Assembly: GCA_022486625.1 (NCBI GenBank)
Contig: JAKVKH010000004.1
Location: 1-64,000 of the forward strand
DNA length: 64,000 nucleotides
Direction of reading: 5' to 3'
DNA from: Butyrivibrio sp.
GTDB lineage: Bacteria > Bacillota > Clostridia > Lachnospirales > Lachnospiraceae
The position numbers and the translations under genes are program-made. Of this stretch, positions 16,442 to 26,360 are shown in pieces. The notes under the pieces were generated by a model that worked only from the letters and a program-made list of their open reading frames with translations, did not search any database and had not been told where the DNA came from. How positions within the stretch are numbered: the first letter of the stretch is position 1; every line of letters starts with the position of its first letter.

Positions 16442-17248
16442 TCAGTGTTCTAAACGCCTTTGTCTGGCTGCTTCAAAAGTCAGAATTGCTGCAGATGTTG
16501 CCGCATTCATAGACTCTACTCTGCCCAGCATCGGAATCAAAATGTATGTATCCGCGGCATCTGCCGTTTCTTTGGTAAGTCCGTTTCCTTCATTGCCGAT
16601 CAGAAATGCGCAGGGATCTGTATAATTCATTTCATCATAGGACTTCGTCCCCTTCAGATGTGCTGCATAACTGCAGATTCCTCTGCTGCGGAGTTCTTTC
16701 ATGGCCGCCGGCATGGAATCCACATACAGAAACGGCATTCTGAAAATTGCACCCATTGTGGATCTGACCACCTTCGGATTATATACATCCGCTGATCCGC
16801 GGCTTAAAACAATTCCGCTGACGCCGGCGCCTTCTGCAGATCTGAACATGGTCCCGAGATTCCCCGGATCCTGTACATCCTCCAGAAGGAGCAGCATCGG
16901 ACAGTTTCCACATTTACCTGTTTTGAAAAGATCTTCCAAAGTGTACCGCATTTGCCTGACAACCGAAAGAATTCCCTGCGGTGACTGTGTATCTGACATT
17001 TTGCGGAACACTTCATCCGTTACTGTTTCATATCCGGTTCTCAGGCCTTCCAGAAAGTTTTTTTCCTGTGCTCCCGCCTTCTGCAGAAAGCCTTCGGAAA
17101 CATAGGTTTCCAGAATCTGCTGCGGAGGAATCTCCACATTCATACGGATTCCTTCCACAATGAAGACACCGTCTTCCCGTCTGGCCTTGTTTTTTTCCAC
17201 ATAAGATACGATCTTGCGCACCTTTGCGTTAGAAGTACTGGCGATCAT
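16442..17248 (-). CDS. TrmH/SpoU-family RNA 2'-O-methyltransferase
   Basis: A 268-residue SPOUT methyltransferase with an N-terminal substrate-binding domain (VRKIVSYVEKNKARREDGVF...EGIRMNVE). The three SpoU motifs are present: EDVQDPGNLGTMFRSAEGAG, LIGNEGNGLT and IPMLGRVESMNAATSAAI, which form the trefoil knot and bind S-adenosylmethionine. The likely substrate is 23S rRNA; the exact nucleotide cannot be read from sequence. Start supported by GGGAG. It precedes proC by 34 bp. Confidence 0.9.
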   Translation of the reverse strand: MIASTSNAKVRKIVSYVEKNKARREDGVFIVEGIRMNVEIPPQQILETYVSEGFLQKAGAQEKNFLEGLRTGYETVTDEVFRKMSDTQSPQGILSVVRQMRYTLEDLFKTGKCGNCPMLLLLEDVQDPGNLGTMFRSAEGAGVSGIVLSRGSADVYNPKVVRSTMGAIFRMPFLYVDSMPAAMKELRSRGICSYAAHLKGTKSYDEMNYTDPCAFLIGNEGNGLTKETADAADTYILIPMLGRVESMNAATSAAILTFEAARQRRLEH

Positions 17249-17282
17249 AGATTCTCCCGTTCATTTCAACTGATAAACATAG

Positions 17283-17311
17283 GGCCTCACATCCGCTTGG
17301 GATGCAAGGCC
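17283..17311 (-). terminator. Hairpin after pfkA
   Basis: Arms GGCCTCACATCC and GGATGCAAGGCC pair at 10 of 12 positions with a 5-base loop; on the minus strand CTATGTTTATC follows. It sits about 30 bp past pfkA, so it is a plausible but weak terminator. Confidence 0.45.
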
Positions 17312-17339
17312 GCAGTATACTTCATTGTATCATCATAAA

Positions 17340-18308
17340 TTAAAGAATTCTGGAAATTTCGTACTGATATTCATTGATTGTCTTCTGCATTGCAAGTGCT
17401 TCCTCAATATCATAATCAACGAATTCACCGTTTCTGTAGCCGACAACACGATTGGTCTTGCCTGCACTTAAGATATCTGCGGCATAGCATCCCATCATGG
17501 AAGCATATACACGATCCTTGCAGGTCGGGCTGCCGCCACGCTGCATGTAGCCAAGGATGGTAGCTCTTGTCTCGATTCCTGTTGCAGCTTCAATTCTGCG
17601 GGCCATGGATGTAGAATGTCCGATGCCTTCTGCATTTACGATAATATGATGTGTCTTGCCGCGCTTACGGTTCTCAATGATATTATCGATGATCTTCTGT
17701 TCATCAAAATCATATTTCTCCGGAAGAAGAATATCATCCGCACCGTTTGCAATACCGCACCACAGTGCGATATATCCGGCATTTCTGCCCATTACTTCAA
17801 TGATATTGCATCTCTCATGAGAAGAAGATGTATCACGAACCTTGTCAATTGCCTGCATTGCCGTATTAATGGCTGTATCAAAACCAATGGTGTAATCTGT
17901 ACATGCAATATCCAGGTCGATGGTTCCGGGAAGTCCGATGGTATTAATACCCTGCTGTGACAGCTTCTGAGCTCCGCGATAGGATCCGTCACCGCCAATG
18001 ACTACGATACCGTCAATGCCATGCTTGCGGCAGATATCTGCAGCCTTTTTCTGACCTTCAAGTGTCTTGAACTCCATGCATCTTGCTGTACCAAGGATGG
18101 TACCGCCGCGCTGGATAATATCAGAAACGCTGTGTCTGTCCATATCAATGATTTCTTCATTCAGAAGTCCCTGATAACCTTTTTTGATTCCCTTTACGGT
18201 CAAGCCGTTCGCAATGGACTTACGGACAACCGCACGGATTGCAGCATTCATGCCCGGAGCATCGCCGCCGCTCGTAAGTACGCCAACTGTTTTAATTTCT
18301 TTTGCCAT
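17340..18308 (-). CDS. pfkA: ATP-dependent 6-phosphofructokinase
   Basis: Commits fructose 6-phosphate to glycolysis. The 322-residue protein has the nucleotide-binding GGDAPGMNAAIRAVVR, the GGDGSYRGA loop (the GDGS motif marks ATP rather than pyrophosphate use), the catalytic PGTIDLDIACTDYTIGFDTA, and the effector-site GTILGTARC region. Length is typical of bacterial PfkA. A consensus-like promoter is at 18401-18429. It is divergent from dnaE. Confidence 0.96.
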   Translation of the reverse strand: MAKEIKTVGVLTSGGDAPGMNAAIRAVVRKSIANGLTVKGIKKGYQGLLNEEIIDMDRHSVSDIIQRGGTILGTARCMEFKTLEGQKKAADICRKHGIDGIVVIGGDGSYRGAQKLSQQGINTIGLPGTIDLDIACTDYTIGFDTAINTAMQAIDKVRDTSSSHERCNIIEVMGRNAGYIALWCGIANGADDILLPEKYDFDEQKIIDNIIENRKRGKTHHIIVNAEGIGHSTSMARRIEAATGIETRATILGYMQRGGSPTCKDRVYASMMGCYAADILSAGKTNRVVGYRNGEFVDYDIEEALAMQKTINEYQYEISRIL

Positions 18309-18400
18309 CTTTTTCTACTTCCTTTCACCGATATTCACACTATGAAAAAGCACAGTGCCAAACCACTCCGCTTTTATTCATCAAAAATACTTCGTTTCCT

Positions 18401-18429
18401 ATATTATCGCAAACAGACGCAATCTGCAA
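18401..18429 (-). promoter_or_regulatory. Promoter of pfkA
   Basis: TTGCAG at 18429-18424 and TAATAT at 18406-18401 with a 17-bp spacer, about 95 bp before the pfkA start codon. The match is good but not perfect. Confidence 0.55.
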
Positions 18430-18499
18430 CAACTTTGCTTTCCGATACAGGTTAATTTTCAGTCTTTTTCATTATGGAAACCAATGCAAACTTTATTTA

Positions 18500-18508
18500 T
18501 GATATAAT
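18500..18508 (+). promoter_or_regulatory. Extended -10 promoter of dnaE
   Basis: TGATATAAT gives an extended -10 (TG-N-TATAAT). No -35 hexamer is recognisable at the usual distance, which is common for extended -10 promoters. The start point would fall near 18515, about 85 bp before dnaE. Confidence 0.5.
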
Positions 18509-18561
18509 CAGATGCAACCGGAGAACCGGCTGCATCTGATCGAGGTTGCAAAACAACCTCG
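18509..18561 (+). repeat. Double hairpin in the dnaE leader
   Basis: First hairpin: CAGATGCA-ACCGG-AGAA-CCGGC-TGCATCTG (one mismatch). Second: CGAGGTTG-caaaa-CAACCTCG, a perfect 8-bp stem. The layout, a GCATCT-containing hairpin followed by a CGAGGTT...AACCTCGG hairpin, is the same as in each 56-bp unit at 43189-43468, suggesting a diverged copy of that repeat. Confidence 0.6.
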
Positions 18562-18600
18562 GTATAAAAAACACAACCAATAATTCTTTAAGGAGTTCCA

Positions 18601-21600
18601 ATGTCATTTGCACATCTTCATGTCCATACAGAATACAGCCTTCTGGATGGTTCCAATAAAATAAAAGAATATGTTGCCCGTCTGAAAGAACTGGGCATGA
18701 CTTCCGGTGCCATCACCGATCACGGCGTCATGTATGGTGTGATTGATTTTTATAAGGAAGCAAAGGCTGCCGGGATCAATCCGGTTCTGGGATGCGAAGT
18801 CTATGTTGCACCCGGATCCCGCTTTGATAAAGAAGCCTCTGTCAGCGATGACCGTTATTATCACCTGATTCTGCTGGCCGAAAACAATACGGGTTACACC
18901 AATCTCTCTCATATTGTCAGCCGCGGCTTTACTGAAGGCTATTATTACAAGCCCCGCGTTGATACTGAAATTCTGCAGCAGTACCACGAAGGTCTGATCT
19001 GCTGCTCCGCCTGCCTGGCAGGTGAAATTCCGAGAGCAATTGTCAAGGGACAGTATGACGAAGCCGTTGCCGTTGCCAGACGCTATGATGAGATTTTCGG
19101 TCATGGTAATTTCTTCCTGGAACTGCAGGATCACGGCATTCCGGCGCAGGCAGATGTCAATAATGCGCTTCTTCGCATGTCCAGGGAACTGGATATCCCG
19201 CTGGTTGCCACGAATGACTGCCATTATACACGCGCAGATGATGCGGAAGCACATGATCTTCTGCTCTGTATTCAGACACAGAAAAAGGTAACGGATACGG
19301 ATCGTCTCCGTTACGAGGGCGGTCAGTATTATGTGAAGAGTGAAGCTGAAATGCGCGCTCTTTTCCCCTATGCTCAGGAAGCGATTGACAATACACAGAA
19401 AATTGCAGACCGGTGTCATGTGGAAATCGAGTTTGGTGTTACAAAGCTGCCGCATTTCGAAGTGCCGCAGGGATATGATTCTTGGACCTATCTGAATAAA
19501 TTATGTTCTGACGGTCTTGCCGAACGTTATCCCCAGGACGATGGATTGCTCCGGAAAAAGCTGGATTATGAGCTGTCCATTATTCAGAAAATGGGCTATG
19601 TGGACTATTTTCTGATCGTGTGGGATTATATTAATTACTGCCGCGAAAACGGAATTGCTGTTGGCCCCGGAAGGGGCTCTGCCGCAGGAAGTATTGTTTC
19701 CTACTGCATGCATATCACAAATATTGACCCGATTAAGTATGACCTCCTGTTCGAGCGCTTCCTTAACCCGGAGCGTGTTTCCATGCCTGATATCGATGTG
19801 GATTTTGAATACGAACACCGTCAGGATGTCATTGACTATGTCACCCGCAAATACGGTTCCGACAAGGTCGTACAGATCATCACCTTCGGTACACTGGCTG
19901 CAAAGGGTGTCATCCGCGATGTTGCAAGAGTCATGGATCTGCCTTACAGCTATGCGGACCAGATTGCCAAAATGGTACCGAATGAACTGAACATTACGCT
20001 GGACCGTGCGCTGGAGATGAATCCCGACATGCGAAAGCTTTATGAATCAGATGAAACCGTACATAAGCTTCTGGATATGTGCAGGCGTCTTGAAGGCCTG
20101 CCGCGGCATACCTCCATGCACGCCGCAGGTGTTGTGATCTGCCAGGCACCCGCAGAAGACCTGGTGCCGCTGTCACGCTCTGCCGATGGCAATATCACTA
20201 CCCAGTTCACCATGACCACAATTGAAGAACTGGGACTTCTGAAAATGGATTTCCTGGGTCTGCGTACACTGACGGTCATCAAAGATGCCGTCAATAACGC
20301 CAACCGCTCCAACGGCGCGGTTTCCGGCGATGTGAACTTCATCGATATCGACAGAATCAATTATGACGATCCCGCTGTTCTGGCCGCAATCGGAAGCGGC
20401 AGATGTGATGGTATATTCCAGCTGGAAAGCGGCGGCATGCAATCCTTCATGAAAGAGCTGAAACCGCACTCTCTTGAAGATATCATCGCCGGTATCTCCC
20501 TGTACCGTCCGGGACCGATGGATTTCATTCCGAAATACATTGCCGGCAAACAGGATGCCAAGAACATCACCTATTCCACGCCTCTTCTGGAGCCGATTCT
20601 TGCGCCTACCTACGGCTGTATCGTTTATCAGGAACAGGTAATGCAGATCGTACAGCAGCTCGGCGGATATACGCTGGGGCGTGCCGATCTGGTACGTCGT
20701 GCCATGAGTAAGAAAAAACAGCACGTCATGGAAGTCGAACGGGAAAACTTTGTTCACGGCAATACAGAAGAAGGCGTCCCCGGCTGTGTTTCCAAGGGAA
20801 TTTCGGAAGCTGTTGCCAATCAGATCTATGATTCCATGATGGATTTTGCCAAATATGCCTTCAACAAATCGCACGCAGCCTGCTATGCCGTTGTTGCCAT
20901 TCAGACCGCATGGCTCAAATACTATTACCCGGTGGAATTCATGGCCGCACTGATGACTTCCGTCATTGATAACCCGCCCAAGGTATCCGGTTATATTGCC
21001 AGCTGCCGCAGCATGGGCATCCATCTGCTGCCTCCGGATATCAATGAAGGTCGCTCCGGCTTCTCCGTATCTGATTATACAGATGAAAACGGTAAGACAG
21101 GAAAGGCCATCCGCTATGCGCTGACTGCCATCAAGAGTGTGGGGCGTCCCGTAATCGACGCGGTTGTCGCAGAACGTGAACGCGGCGGTGCCTTCCACGA
21201 TCTGAATGATTTTCTGACCAGAATGCAGTCGGAAGAAAAAGATATTAATAAGCGCGCAGTGGAAAACTTCATCAAGGCCGGCGCCTTTGATTCCTTCGGT
21301 GGTACCAGGAAGCAGTTCATGTGCGTTTACGCACAGATCATGGATCAGCTGCACTCCAACAAAAATGCAATGGCCGGTCAGATGACACTGTTCGATCTGG
21401 CTCCTGAAGAAAATAAGGATCAGTTCAATATCCAGCTGCCGGATGTCGGGGAATATCCGAAGGACATGCTGCTGGAATTTGAAAAAGAAGTTCTGGGAAT
21501 TTATGTCAGCGGACACCCACTGGAGGAAAATATCGCACTGATGAAGCGCCATGCCTCCAATTCCACGACAGATTTTTATCTGGATGAGGAAACCGGTCTG

Positions 21601-22098
21601 CCAAAGGTAGAGGATAAACAGCAGGTCATCCTCGGAGGTCTGATTACAGAAAAAAAGATCAAGTACACCAAAACTGATAAAGTCATGGCATTTCTGCAGC
21701 TGGAAGACCTGGTCGGCAGTGTGGAGGTCATCGTCTTTCCGAAGACCTATGAAGAAAGCTCTGCAAAACTGAATGAAGACGGCAAGGTCTTTATCCGCGG
21801 CCATGTATCTGTGGAAGAAGATAAGGATGCCAAGCTGATTGCAGATAAAATTACCACCTTTGATGAAATTCCGAAGACACTTTGGCTCCAGTTTGAAGAG
21901 CTGCCTGCCTATGAAGCGAAGGCGCAGGAACTTCAGAATGCAATTGCAGGAAATGAAGGTCATGATACCATCGGCATCTTCATCCGCAGCACCAAACAGA
22001 TGAAAAAGCTGCCGCCAAGATATAACATCAATGCCGACGAAACACTTCTGGAAAAACTCGGAGAAATATTCGGAAAAGAAAATGTAAAACTTACCTGA
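18601..22098 (+). CDS. dnaE: DNA polymerase III alpha subunit, DnaE type
   Basis: A 1165-residue family C DNA polymerase. The PHP domain is at the N-terminus (HLHVHTEYSLLDG from residue 5). The palm domain has the catalytic aspartates in MPDIDVDFE (Asp397, Asp399, Asp401), and GPGRGSAAGSIVSYC precedes them. The fingers, tandem helix-hairpin-helix region (RRAMSKKKQHVMEVE; FAKYAFNKSHAACYAVVA) and a C-terminal OB domain (VILGGLITEKKIKYTKTD) follow. In Firmicutes with PolC, DnaE usually extends primers on the lagging strand; PolC is not in this window. Start supported by AAGGAG. It has its own leader with two hairpins. Confidence 0.96.
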   Translation: MSFAHLHVHTEYSLLDGSNKIKEYVARLKELGMTSGAITDHGVMYGVIDFYKEAKAAGINPVLGCEVYVAPGSRFDKEASVSDDRYYHLILLAENNTGYTNLSHIVSRGFTEGYYYKPRVDTEILQQYHEGLICCSACLAGEIPRAIVKGQYDEAVAVARRYDEIFGHGNFFLELQDHGIPAQADVNNALLRMSRELDIPLVATNDCHYTRADDAEAHDLLLCIQTQKKVTDTDRLRYEGGQYYVKSEAEMRALFPYAQEAIDNTQKIADRCHVEIEFGVTKLPHFEVPQGYDSWTYLNKLCSDGLAERYPQDDGLLRKKLDYELSIIQKMGYVDYFLIVWDYINYCRENGIAVGPGRGSAAGSIVSYCMHITNIDPIKYDLLFERFLNPERVSMPDIDVDFEYEHRQDVIDYVTRKYGSDKVVQIITFGTLAAKGVIRDVARVMDLPYSYADQIAKMVPNELNITLDRALEMNPDMRKLYESDETVHKLLDMCRRLEGLPRHTSMHAAGVVICQAPAEDLVPLSRSADGNITTQFTMTTIEELGLLKMDFLGLRTLTVIKDAVNNANRSNGAVSGDVNFIDIDRINYDDPAVLAAIGSGRCDGIFQLESGGMQSFMKELKPHSLEDIIAGISLYRPGPMDFIPKYIAGKQDAKNITYSTPLLEPILAPTYGCIVYQEQVMQIVQQLGGYTLGRADLVRRAMSKKKQHVMEVERENFVHGNTEEGVPGCVSKGISEAVANQIYDSMMDFAKYAFNKSHAACYAVVAIQTAWLKYYYPVEFMAALMTSVIDNPPKVSGYIASCRSMGIHLLPPDINEGRSGFSVSDYTDENGKTGKAIRYALTAIKSVGRPVIDAVVAERERGGAFHDLNDFLTRMQSEEKDINKRAVENFIKAGAFDSFGGTRKQFMCVYAQIMDQLHSNKNAMAGQMTLFDLAPEENKDQFNIQLPDVGEYPKDMLLEFEKEVLGIYVSGHPLEENIALMKRHASNSTTDFYLDEETGLPKVEDKQQVILGGLITEKKIKYTKTDKVMAFLQLEDLVGSVEVIVFPKTYEESSAKLNEDGKVFIRGHVSVEEDKDAKLIADKITTFDEIPKTLWLQFEELPAYEAKAQELQNAIAGNEGHDTIGIFIRSTKQMKKLPPRYNINADETLLEKLGEIFGKENVKLT

Positions 22099-22099
22099 A

Positions 22100-22142
22100 A
22101 AAAGAACCGCTGCCCATGATCATATGGACAACGGTTCTTTTT
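22100..22142. terminator. Bidirectional terminator between dnaE and metK
   Basis: AAAAGAACCG...CGGTTCTTTTT with a partly paired interior. A T-run follows the stem on both strands, and it separates two convergent genes. Confidence 0.85.
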
Positions 22143-22171
22143 ATGACAGAGTCAGAAACTCCGTTCTATTT

Positions 22172-23362
22172 TCAGCCAAGAATTGCTTTGAGGTCTGCAA
22201 CCTTATCCGTCTTCTCCCATGGAAGATTCAGATCGTTACGGCCGAAGTGACCGTAAGCTGCTGTTGCCTTGTAGATCGGACGGCGAAGATCCAGCATCTT
22301 GATGATTCCTGCCGGACGAAGATCAAAGGTCTTACGTACAGCTTCAACAAGTGCTTCATTGGAAACCTTGCCTGTTCCGAAAGTATCTACCAGTACGGAT
22401 GTCGGCTGTGCAACACCGATGGCATAGGAGAGCTGAATTTCGCACTTTGCAGCGTATCCTGCAGCAACGATGTTCTTTGCTACATAACGTGCTGCATAGG
22501 CACCGGAACGATCAACCTTTGTGCAATCCTTACCGGAGAAAGCACCGCCGCCATGACGGGCAGCTCCACCATAGGTGTCTACGATAATCTTACGGCCTGT
22601 GAGTCCTGCATCACCGTGAGGGCCGCCGATAACGAAACGTCCTGTCGGGTTGATGAAGATCTTGGTCTTATCATCTACCATTGCCTGATCAACAACTGCA
22701 TCAATTACATACTTTCTGACATCAGCATGGATCTGTTCCTGTGTCACATCCGGGTCATGCTGTGTGGAAATAACAACTGCCTCAAGACGAAGCGGCTTGC
22801 CATTTTCATCATATTCAACGGATACCTGGCTCTTGCCGTCTGCACGAAGATAAGGCAGTGTGCCGTTCTTACGAACCTCTGTCAGTTTCTTTGTCAGCTT
22901 ATGTGCAAGGGAAATTGCATAAGGCATGAACTCTTCAGTCTCATTGGTTGCATAACCGAACATCATACCCTGATCGCCTGCGCCGATGGCTTCAAGCTGC
23001 TCATCTGTCATCTTGCTCTCTCTTGCTTCCAGCGCCTTGTCAACGCCCTGTGCGATATCCGGAGACTGCTGATCCAGTGCAACAAGAACTGCACAGGTAT
23101 CTGCGTCAAAGCCCTTGTCAGAGCTGTCATAACCGATTTCGCGGATGGTATCACGTGCGATCTTCTGGTAATCAACGTGTGCCTTTGTTGTGATTTCTCC
23201 TGTGATCAGAACGAAACCTGTGCAGGTAGCTGTTTCACATGCAACACGGCTCATCGGATCCTGTGCCATGCAGGCATCAAGGATTGCATCAGATACGGCA
23301 TCACAGATTTTATCGGGATGTCCTTCAGTTACGGATTCGGATGTAAAAATATACTTTTCCAC
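22172..23362 (-). CDS. metK: S-adenosylmethionine synthetase
   Basis: Makes S-adenosylmethionine from methionine and ATP. The 396-residue protein has [15 protein letters not shown] at the N-terminus, the [12 protein letters not shown] hexapeptide region, and the [16 protein letters not shown] loop. The start is a GTG at 23362-23360, placed by AAAGGA 7 bases upstream. It is regulated by its own product through the SAM-I riboswitch and intrinsic terminator upstream. Confidence 0.97.
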   Translation of the reverse strand: MEKYIFTSESVTEGHPDKICDAVSDAILDACMAQDPMSRVACETATCTGFVLITGEITTKAHVDYQKIARDTIREIGYDSSDKGFDADTCAVLVALDQQSPDIAQGVDKALEARESKMTDEQLEAIGAGDQGMMFGYATNETEEFMPYAISLAHKLTKKLTEVRKNGTLPYLRADGKSQVSVEYDENGKPLRLEAVVISTQHDPDVTQEQIHADVRKYVIDAVVDQAMVDDKTKIFINPTGRFVIGGPHGDAGLTGRKIIVDTYGGAARHGGGAFSGKDCTKVDRSGAYAARYVAKNIVAAGYAAKCEIQLSYAIGVAQPTSVLVDTFGTGKVSNEALVEAVRKTFDLRPAGIIKMLDLRRPIYKATAAYGHFGRNDLNLPWEKTDKVADLKAILG

Positions 23363-23454
23363 TTCATTTCCTTTCCGCGCAGTTTATGCGCATGCGCTTT
23401 CAGTGCGCAATTACGTATACCGGAAAATGCAGCATTTCCGGCTTTGCAGAGACT

Positions 23455-23490
23455 AAAAAATCCGCCTGTTGAAAAAATACAACAAGCGGA
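23455..23490 (-). terminator. Riboswitch-controlled terminator of metK
   Basis: Stem TCCGCTTGTTG / CAACAGGCGGA (23490-23480 with 23471-23461; one G·U pair) followed by TTTTTT at 23460-23455 on the minus strand. It lies between the SAM-I aptamer and metK, as expected for transcriptional OFF control when S-adenosylmethionine is abundant. Confidence 0.85.
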
Positions 23491-23513
23491 CCTGATGGCA
23501 GATAATCAAATCC

Positions 23514-23661
23514 TCTTATTGCTCGAAAATCGAAAGCTGCCTGCCGCCGTATTTCTACGGTGCGGTATTGCCTCAATTCGATCGCTCAGGTTGGCACCTT
23601 CCTGTCACTGGGGTTGCCGTGGCTTCATCGATCCTATGTATCTCCACCACTCTGAATAAGA
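23514..23661 (-). ncRNA. SAM-I riboswitch (S-box leader) of metK
   Basis: On the minus strand the P1 helix is TCTTATT (23661-23655) with AATAAGA (23520-23514). Inside are the conserved CAGAGTGGTGGAGA, GATGAAGCCACGGCAACC (23629-23612) and AAGGTGCCAACCTGAG (23600-23585) blocks that form the S-box ligand core and kink-turn. The P4 region is longer than in many examples (ACCGCACCGTAGAAATACGG stem). The position upstream of metK is the classic one. Confidence 0.93.
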
Positions 23662-23778
23662 AAGATCTACAATATGGAATTTTCATATCCCGGATAAACG
23701 CTCTATCGAATATCCAAAAAGAATATTACATGAGGCACTGCCTCTTTTCAATGGACACTTTTCACAAAGTGTCTAAAA

Positions 23779-26163
23779 TCATTCCTGCTTCTGCCCGATC
23801 TTCATGGTCAGTGCAATTCGCTTTTTCTGCAGATCCACGGAAATCACCTGCACTTCCACAATATCGCCGACACTGAGAGCTTCAAGCGGATGTTTGATAT
23901 AACGATCCGTAATCTGTGAAATATGCACAAGACCGTCCTGGTGTACGCCGATATCGACAAAAGCACCGAAATCAACAATATTACGGACAGTCCCTTTCAG
24001 AATCATGCCCGGCTTTAAATCCTTTATATCCATGACATCACTGCGCAGAATCGGTGTCGGCATATTCTCTCGGGGATCTCTGGACGGTTTTTCCAGTTCA
24101 CTGACAATATCCGTCAGTGTGATTTCACCAACGCCAAGCTCCTGTGCAAGCTTCTTCCTGTCACCGATCCTGCGAAGCAGATCGCCGGAGCTCTTTCCCG
24201 CTGCCTGCAAGCTGCTTTGTCCATGGCTGTCTGCAGACGTCCTGTTCTCCACTACTCCCGTATCCAGCTTCGTTCCGGCAAGTGCTTCCATCAAAGCACG
24301 TCCCATGGCGGTATCAGTATTATGAATCACTACCTGCTGCCTGCGTTTTTTATCCTTGCCCTGCGCCCCGGCCTGCGGCGATGTCTTTGCAGGCTTTGTC
24401 TGCTCTGCGGAACGTTTCTGTGCAGCGCGTACATCGTCCATGGTGATGCCCAGCTTCTCCATCAACGCTTCTGCTGCCTTATAGGACTCCGGATGCACAC
24501 TGGTGGCATCAAGCGGATTCTTTCCGTCCTGAATGCGAAGGAATCCTGCACACTGTTCATATGCCTTCGGCCCGAGCTTTGCCACTTTCAGAAGCTGGCT
24601 TCTGCTCTTGAATCTGCCGTTTGCTTCTCTGTAATCCACAATGTTCTTTGCAATCACCCTGCTGATACCGGAAATATATTCCAGGAGCGGTGCTGATGCG
24701 GTATTAAGATCTACGCCGACCTTATTGACGCAGTCTTCAACCACGCCGCCAAGCGCTTCGCCCAGCTTCTTCTGATTCATATCATGCTGATACTGGCCAA
24801 CACCGATGGACTGAGGATCAATTTTTACCAGCTCCGCCAGCGGATCCTGGAGACGTCTTGCGATGGACGCCGCGCTTCTCTGTCCGACATCAAACTGCGG
24901 AAACTCCTCTGTGGCAAGCTTGCTTGCAGAATAAACGGAAGCACCCGCCTCATTGACGATGACATACTGAAGCGGTCTGTCAACCTCTTTGATCAGATCC
25001 ACGATAACCTGCTCGGACTCTCTGGATGCCGTTCCGTTTCCGACAGAAATCAGATCCACATTATACTTTTTAATCAGCTTTTTCAGCTCAGCCTTTGCTT
25101 CCTCAACCTTATTCTGAGGGGCCGTAGGGAAAATAACTTTTGTATCAAGCACTTTTCCTGTCGGATCCACAATTGCAAGCTTGCAGCCGGTACGAAATGC
25201 AGGATCCCATCCAAGAACCGTCTTACCTGCGATCGGAGGCTGCATGAGAAGCTGCTCCAGATTCTTACCAAAGACGGTAATGGCACTGTCTTCTGCCTTT
25301 TCTGTCAGTTCATTTCTGATATCACGTTCAATGGCGGGTGCAATCAGACGCTCATACGCATCCTTTGTAATTTCCTCTATTACCGGTTTTGTGACATTAT
25401 TGTCATTTTTTAGTGTTTTCTTATTCAGAAACATCAGAATCTGATCTTCCGGCGCAGTAATTTTTACACTCAGGAATTTCTCGGCTTCGCCTCTGTTCAG
25501 CGCCAATACACGGTGTCCCAGTACCTTTTTCACCGGTTCCTCGTATGCGTAGTACATTTCATATACGCTCTCCGCCTTTTCATCCTTTGCCGCACTGGTA
25601 ATGATTCCCTGGTCAAAAGTCTCTTCGCGGATATACTTACGGTAATCGGCATTATCGGAAATTTCTTCCGCAATAATATCCTTTGCCCCCTGTATTGCAT
25701 CCTGCGCAGTCTTTACCTCTTTTTCCGGATTAATATAAGCTTCAGCTTCCTCTTCAAGAGATTTTGAAGTCTCCTGCGCCATAATGATCTGTGCAAGGCC
25801 GTCAAGTCCTCTTTCCTTTGCCACACTAGCTCTTGTCTTACGTTTCTGACGATACGGTCTGTAGAGATCATCCACTGCAACCATTGTTTCTGCTGCAATA
25901 ATCTTTGCCTTCAGTTCCTCCGTCAGTTTTCCCTGTTCTTCTATGCTGCCAAGAACCTGCTGTTTCTTTTCCTCAAGTCCGCGCAGATATTTCAGACGCT
26001 CGTCCAGATTACGCAGTACTTCATCATTAAGAGAGCCGGTCACTTCCTTACGATAACGGGAAATGAAAGGAATGGTATTGCCCTCATCAATCAGTTTGAC
26101 TGCCGCTTCCACCTGCCACTTTTCTACGCCAAGTTCTTCTTTCAGTTTAAGTATGATATCCAT
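23779..26163 (-). CDS. tex: Tex-family S1 RNA-binding protein
   Basis: A 794-residue nucleic-acid-binding protein related to Spt6 and linked to transcription and RNA quality control. Domains: Tex N-terminal helical domain, YqgF/RNase-H-like domain (VLGWDPAFRTGCKLAIVDP), helix-hairpin-helix motifs (VGVDLNTASAPLLEYISGI, GRFKSRSQLLKVAKLGP), and a C-terminal S1 domain (GMILKGTVRNIVDFGAFVDI). Roughly residues 580-670 form a Lys/Gln/Ser-rich low-complexity insertion between the helix-hairpin-helix and S1 parts that most relatives lack. I set the start at the ATG at 26163 with AGGAG 7 bases upstream rather than an earlier in-frame start. Confidence 0.95.
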   Translation of the reverse strand: MDIILKLKEELGVEKWQVEAAVKLIDEGNTIPFISRYRKEVTGSLNDEVLRNLDERLKYLRGLEEKKQQVLGSIEEQGKLTEELKAKIIAAETMVAVDDLYRPYRQKRKTRASVAKERGLDGLAQIIMAQETSKSLEEEAEAYINPEKEVKTAQDAIQGAKDIIAEEISDNADYRKYIREETFDQGIITSAAKDEKAESVYEMYYAYEEPVKKVLGHRVLALNRGEAEKFLSVKITAPEDQILMFLNKKTLKNDNNVTKPVIEEITKDAYERLIAPAIERDIRNELTEKAEDSAITVFGKNLEQLLMQPPIAGKTVLGWDPAFRTGCKLAIVDPTGKVLDTKVIFPTAPQNKVEEAKAELKKLIKKYNVDLISVGNGTASRESEQVIVDLIKEVDRPLQYVIVNEAGASVYSASKLATEEFPQFDVGQRSAASIARRLQDPLAELVKIDPQSIGVGQYQHDMNQKKLGEALGGVVEDCVNKVGVDLNTASAPLLEYISGISRVIAKNIVDYREANGRFKSRSQLLKVAKLGPKAYEQCAGFLRIQDGKNPLDATSVHPESYKAAEALMEKLGITMDDVRAAQKRSAEQTKPAKTSPQAGAQGKDKKRRQQVVIHNTDTAMGRALMEALAGTKLDTGVVENRTSADSHGQSSLQAAGKSSGDLLRRIGDRKKLAQELGVGEITLTDIVSELEKPSRDPRENMPTPILRSDVMDIKDLKPGMILKGTVRNIVDFGAFVDIGVHQDGLVHISQITDRYIKHPLEALSVGDIVEVQVISVDLQKKRIALTMKIGQKQE

Positions 26164-26360
26164 GAAATTCTCCTGCCTGTGATCTTCTCTGTCTTTCAAA
26201 GATCGAAATAATTTACGCACATGAAATCAGTGCAGATTTATTATATCCGTTTCCGGCTTCATTTGACAAGTCCCGCCATCCCCGCTGATATTGATAAAAT
26301 CATGTTTTTGTGATAAGCTTGTAATGAAATAGTGTCATAAAAAATTAAAGAGGCCGACTA

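Noticed and set aside
18604-19455. Minus-strand reading frame opposite the dnaE 5' end
   Set aside because: Antisense to the PHP domain; no ribosome site and no recognisable product.
20173-21963. Long minus-strand reading frame opposite dnaE
   Set aside because: It mirrors the codon pattern of dnaE, has no ribosome site and no family resemblance.
22124-23659. Long plus-strand reading frame opposite metK and the riboswitch
   Set aside because: It is antisense to a certain gene and a structured leader, is cysteine-rich and shows no recognisable protein features.
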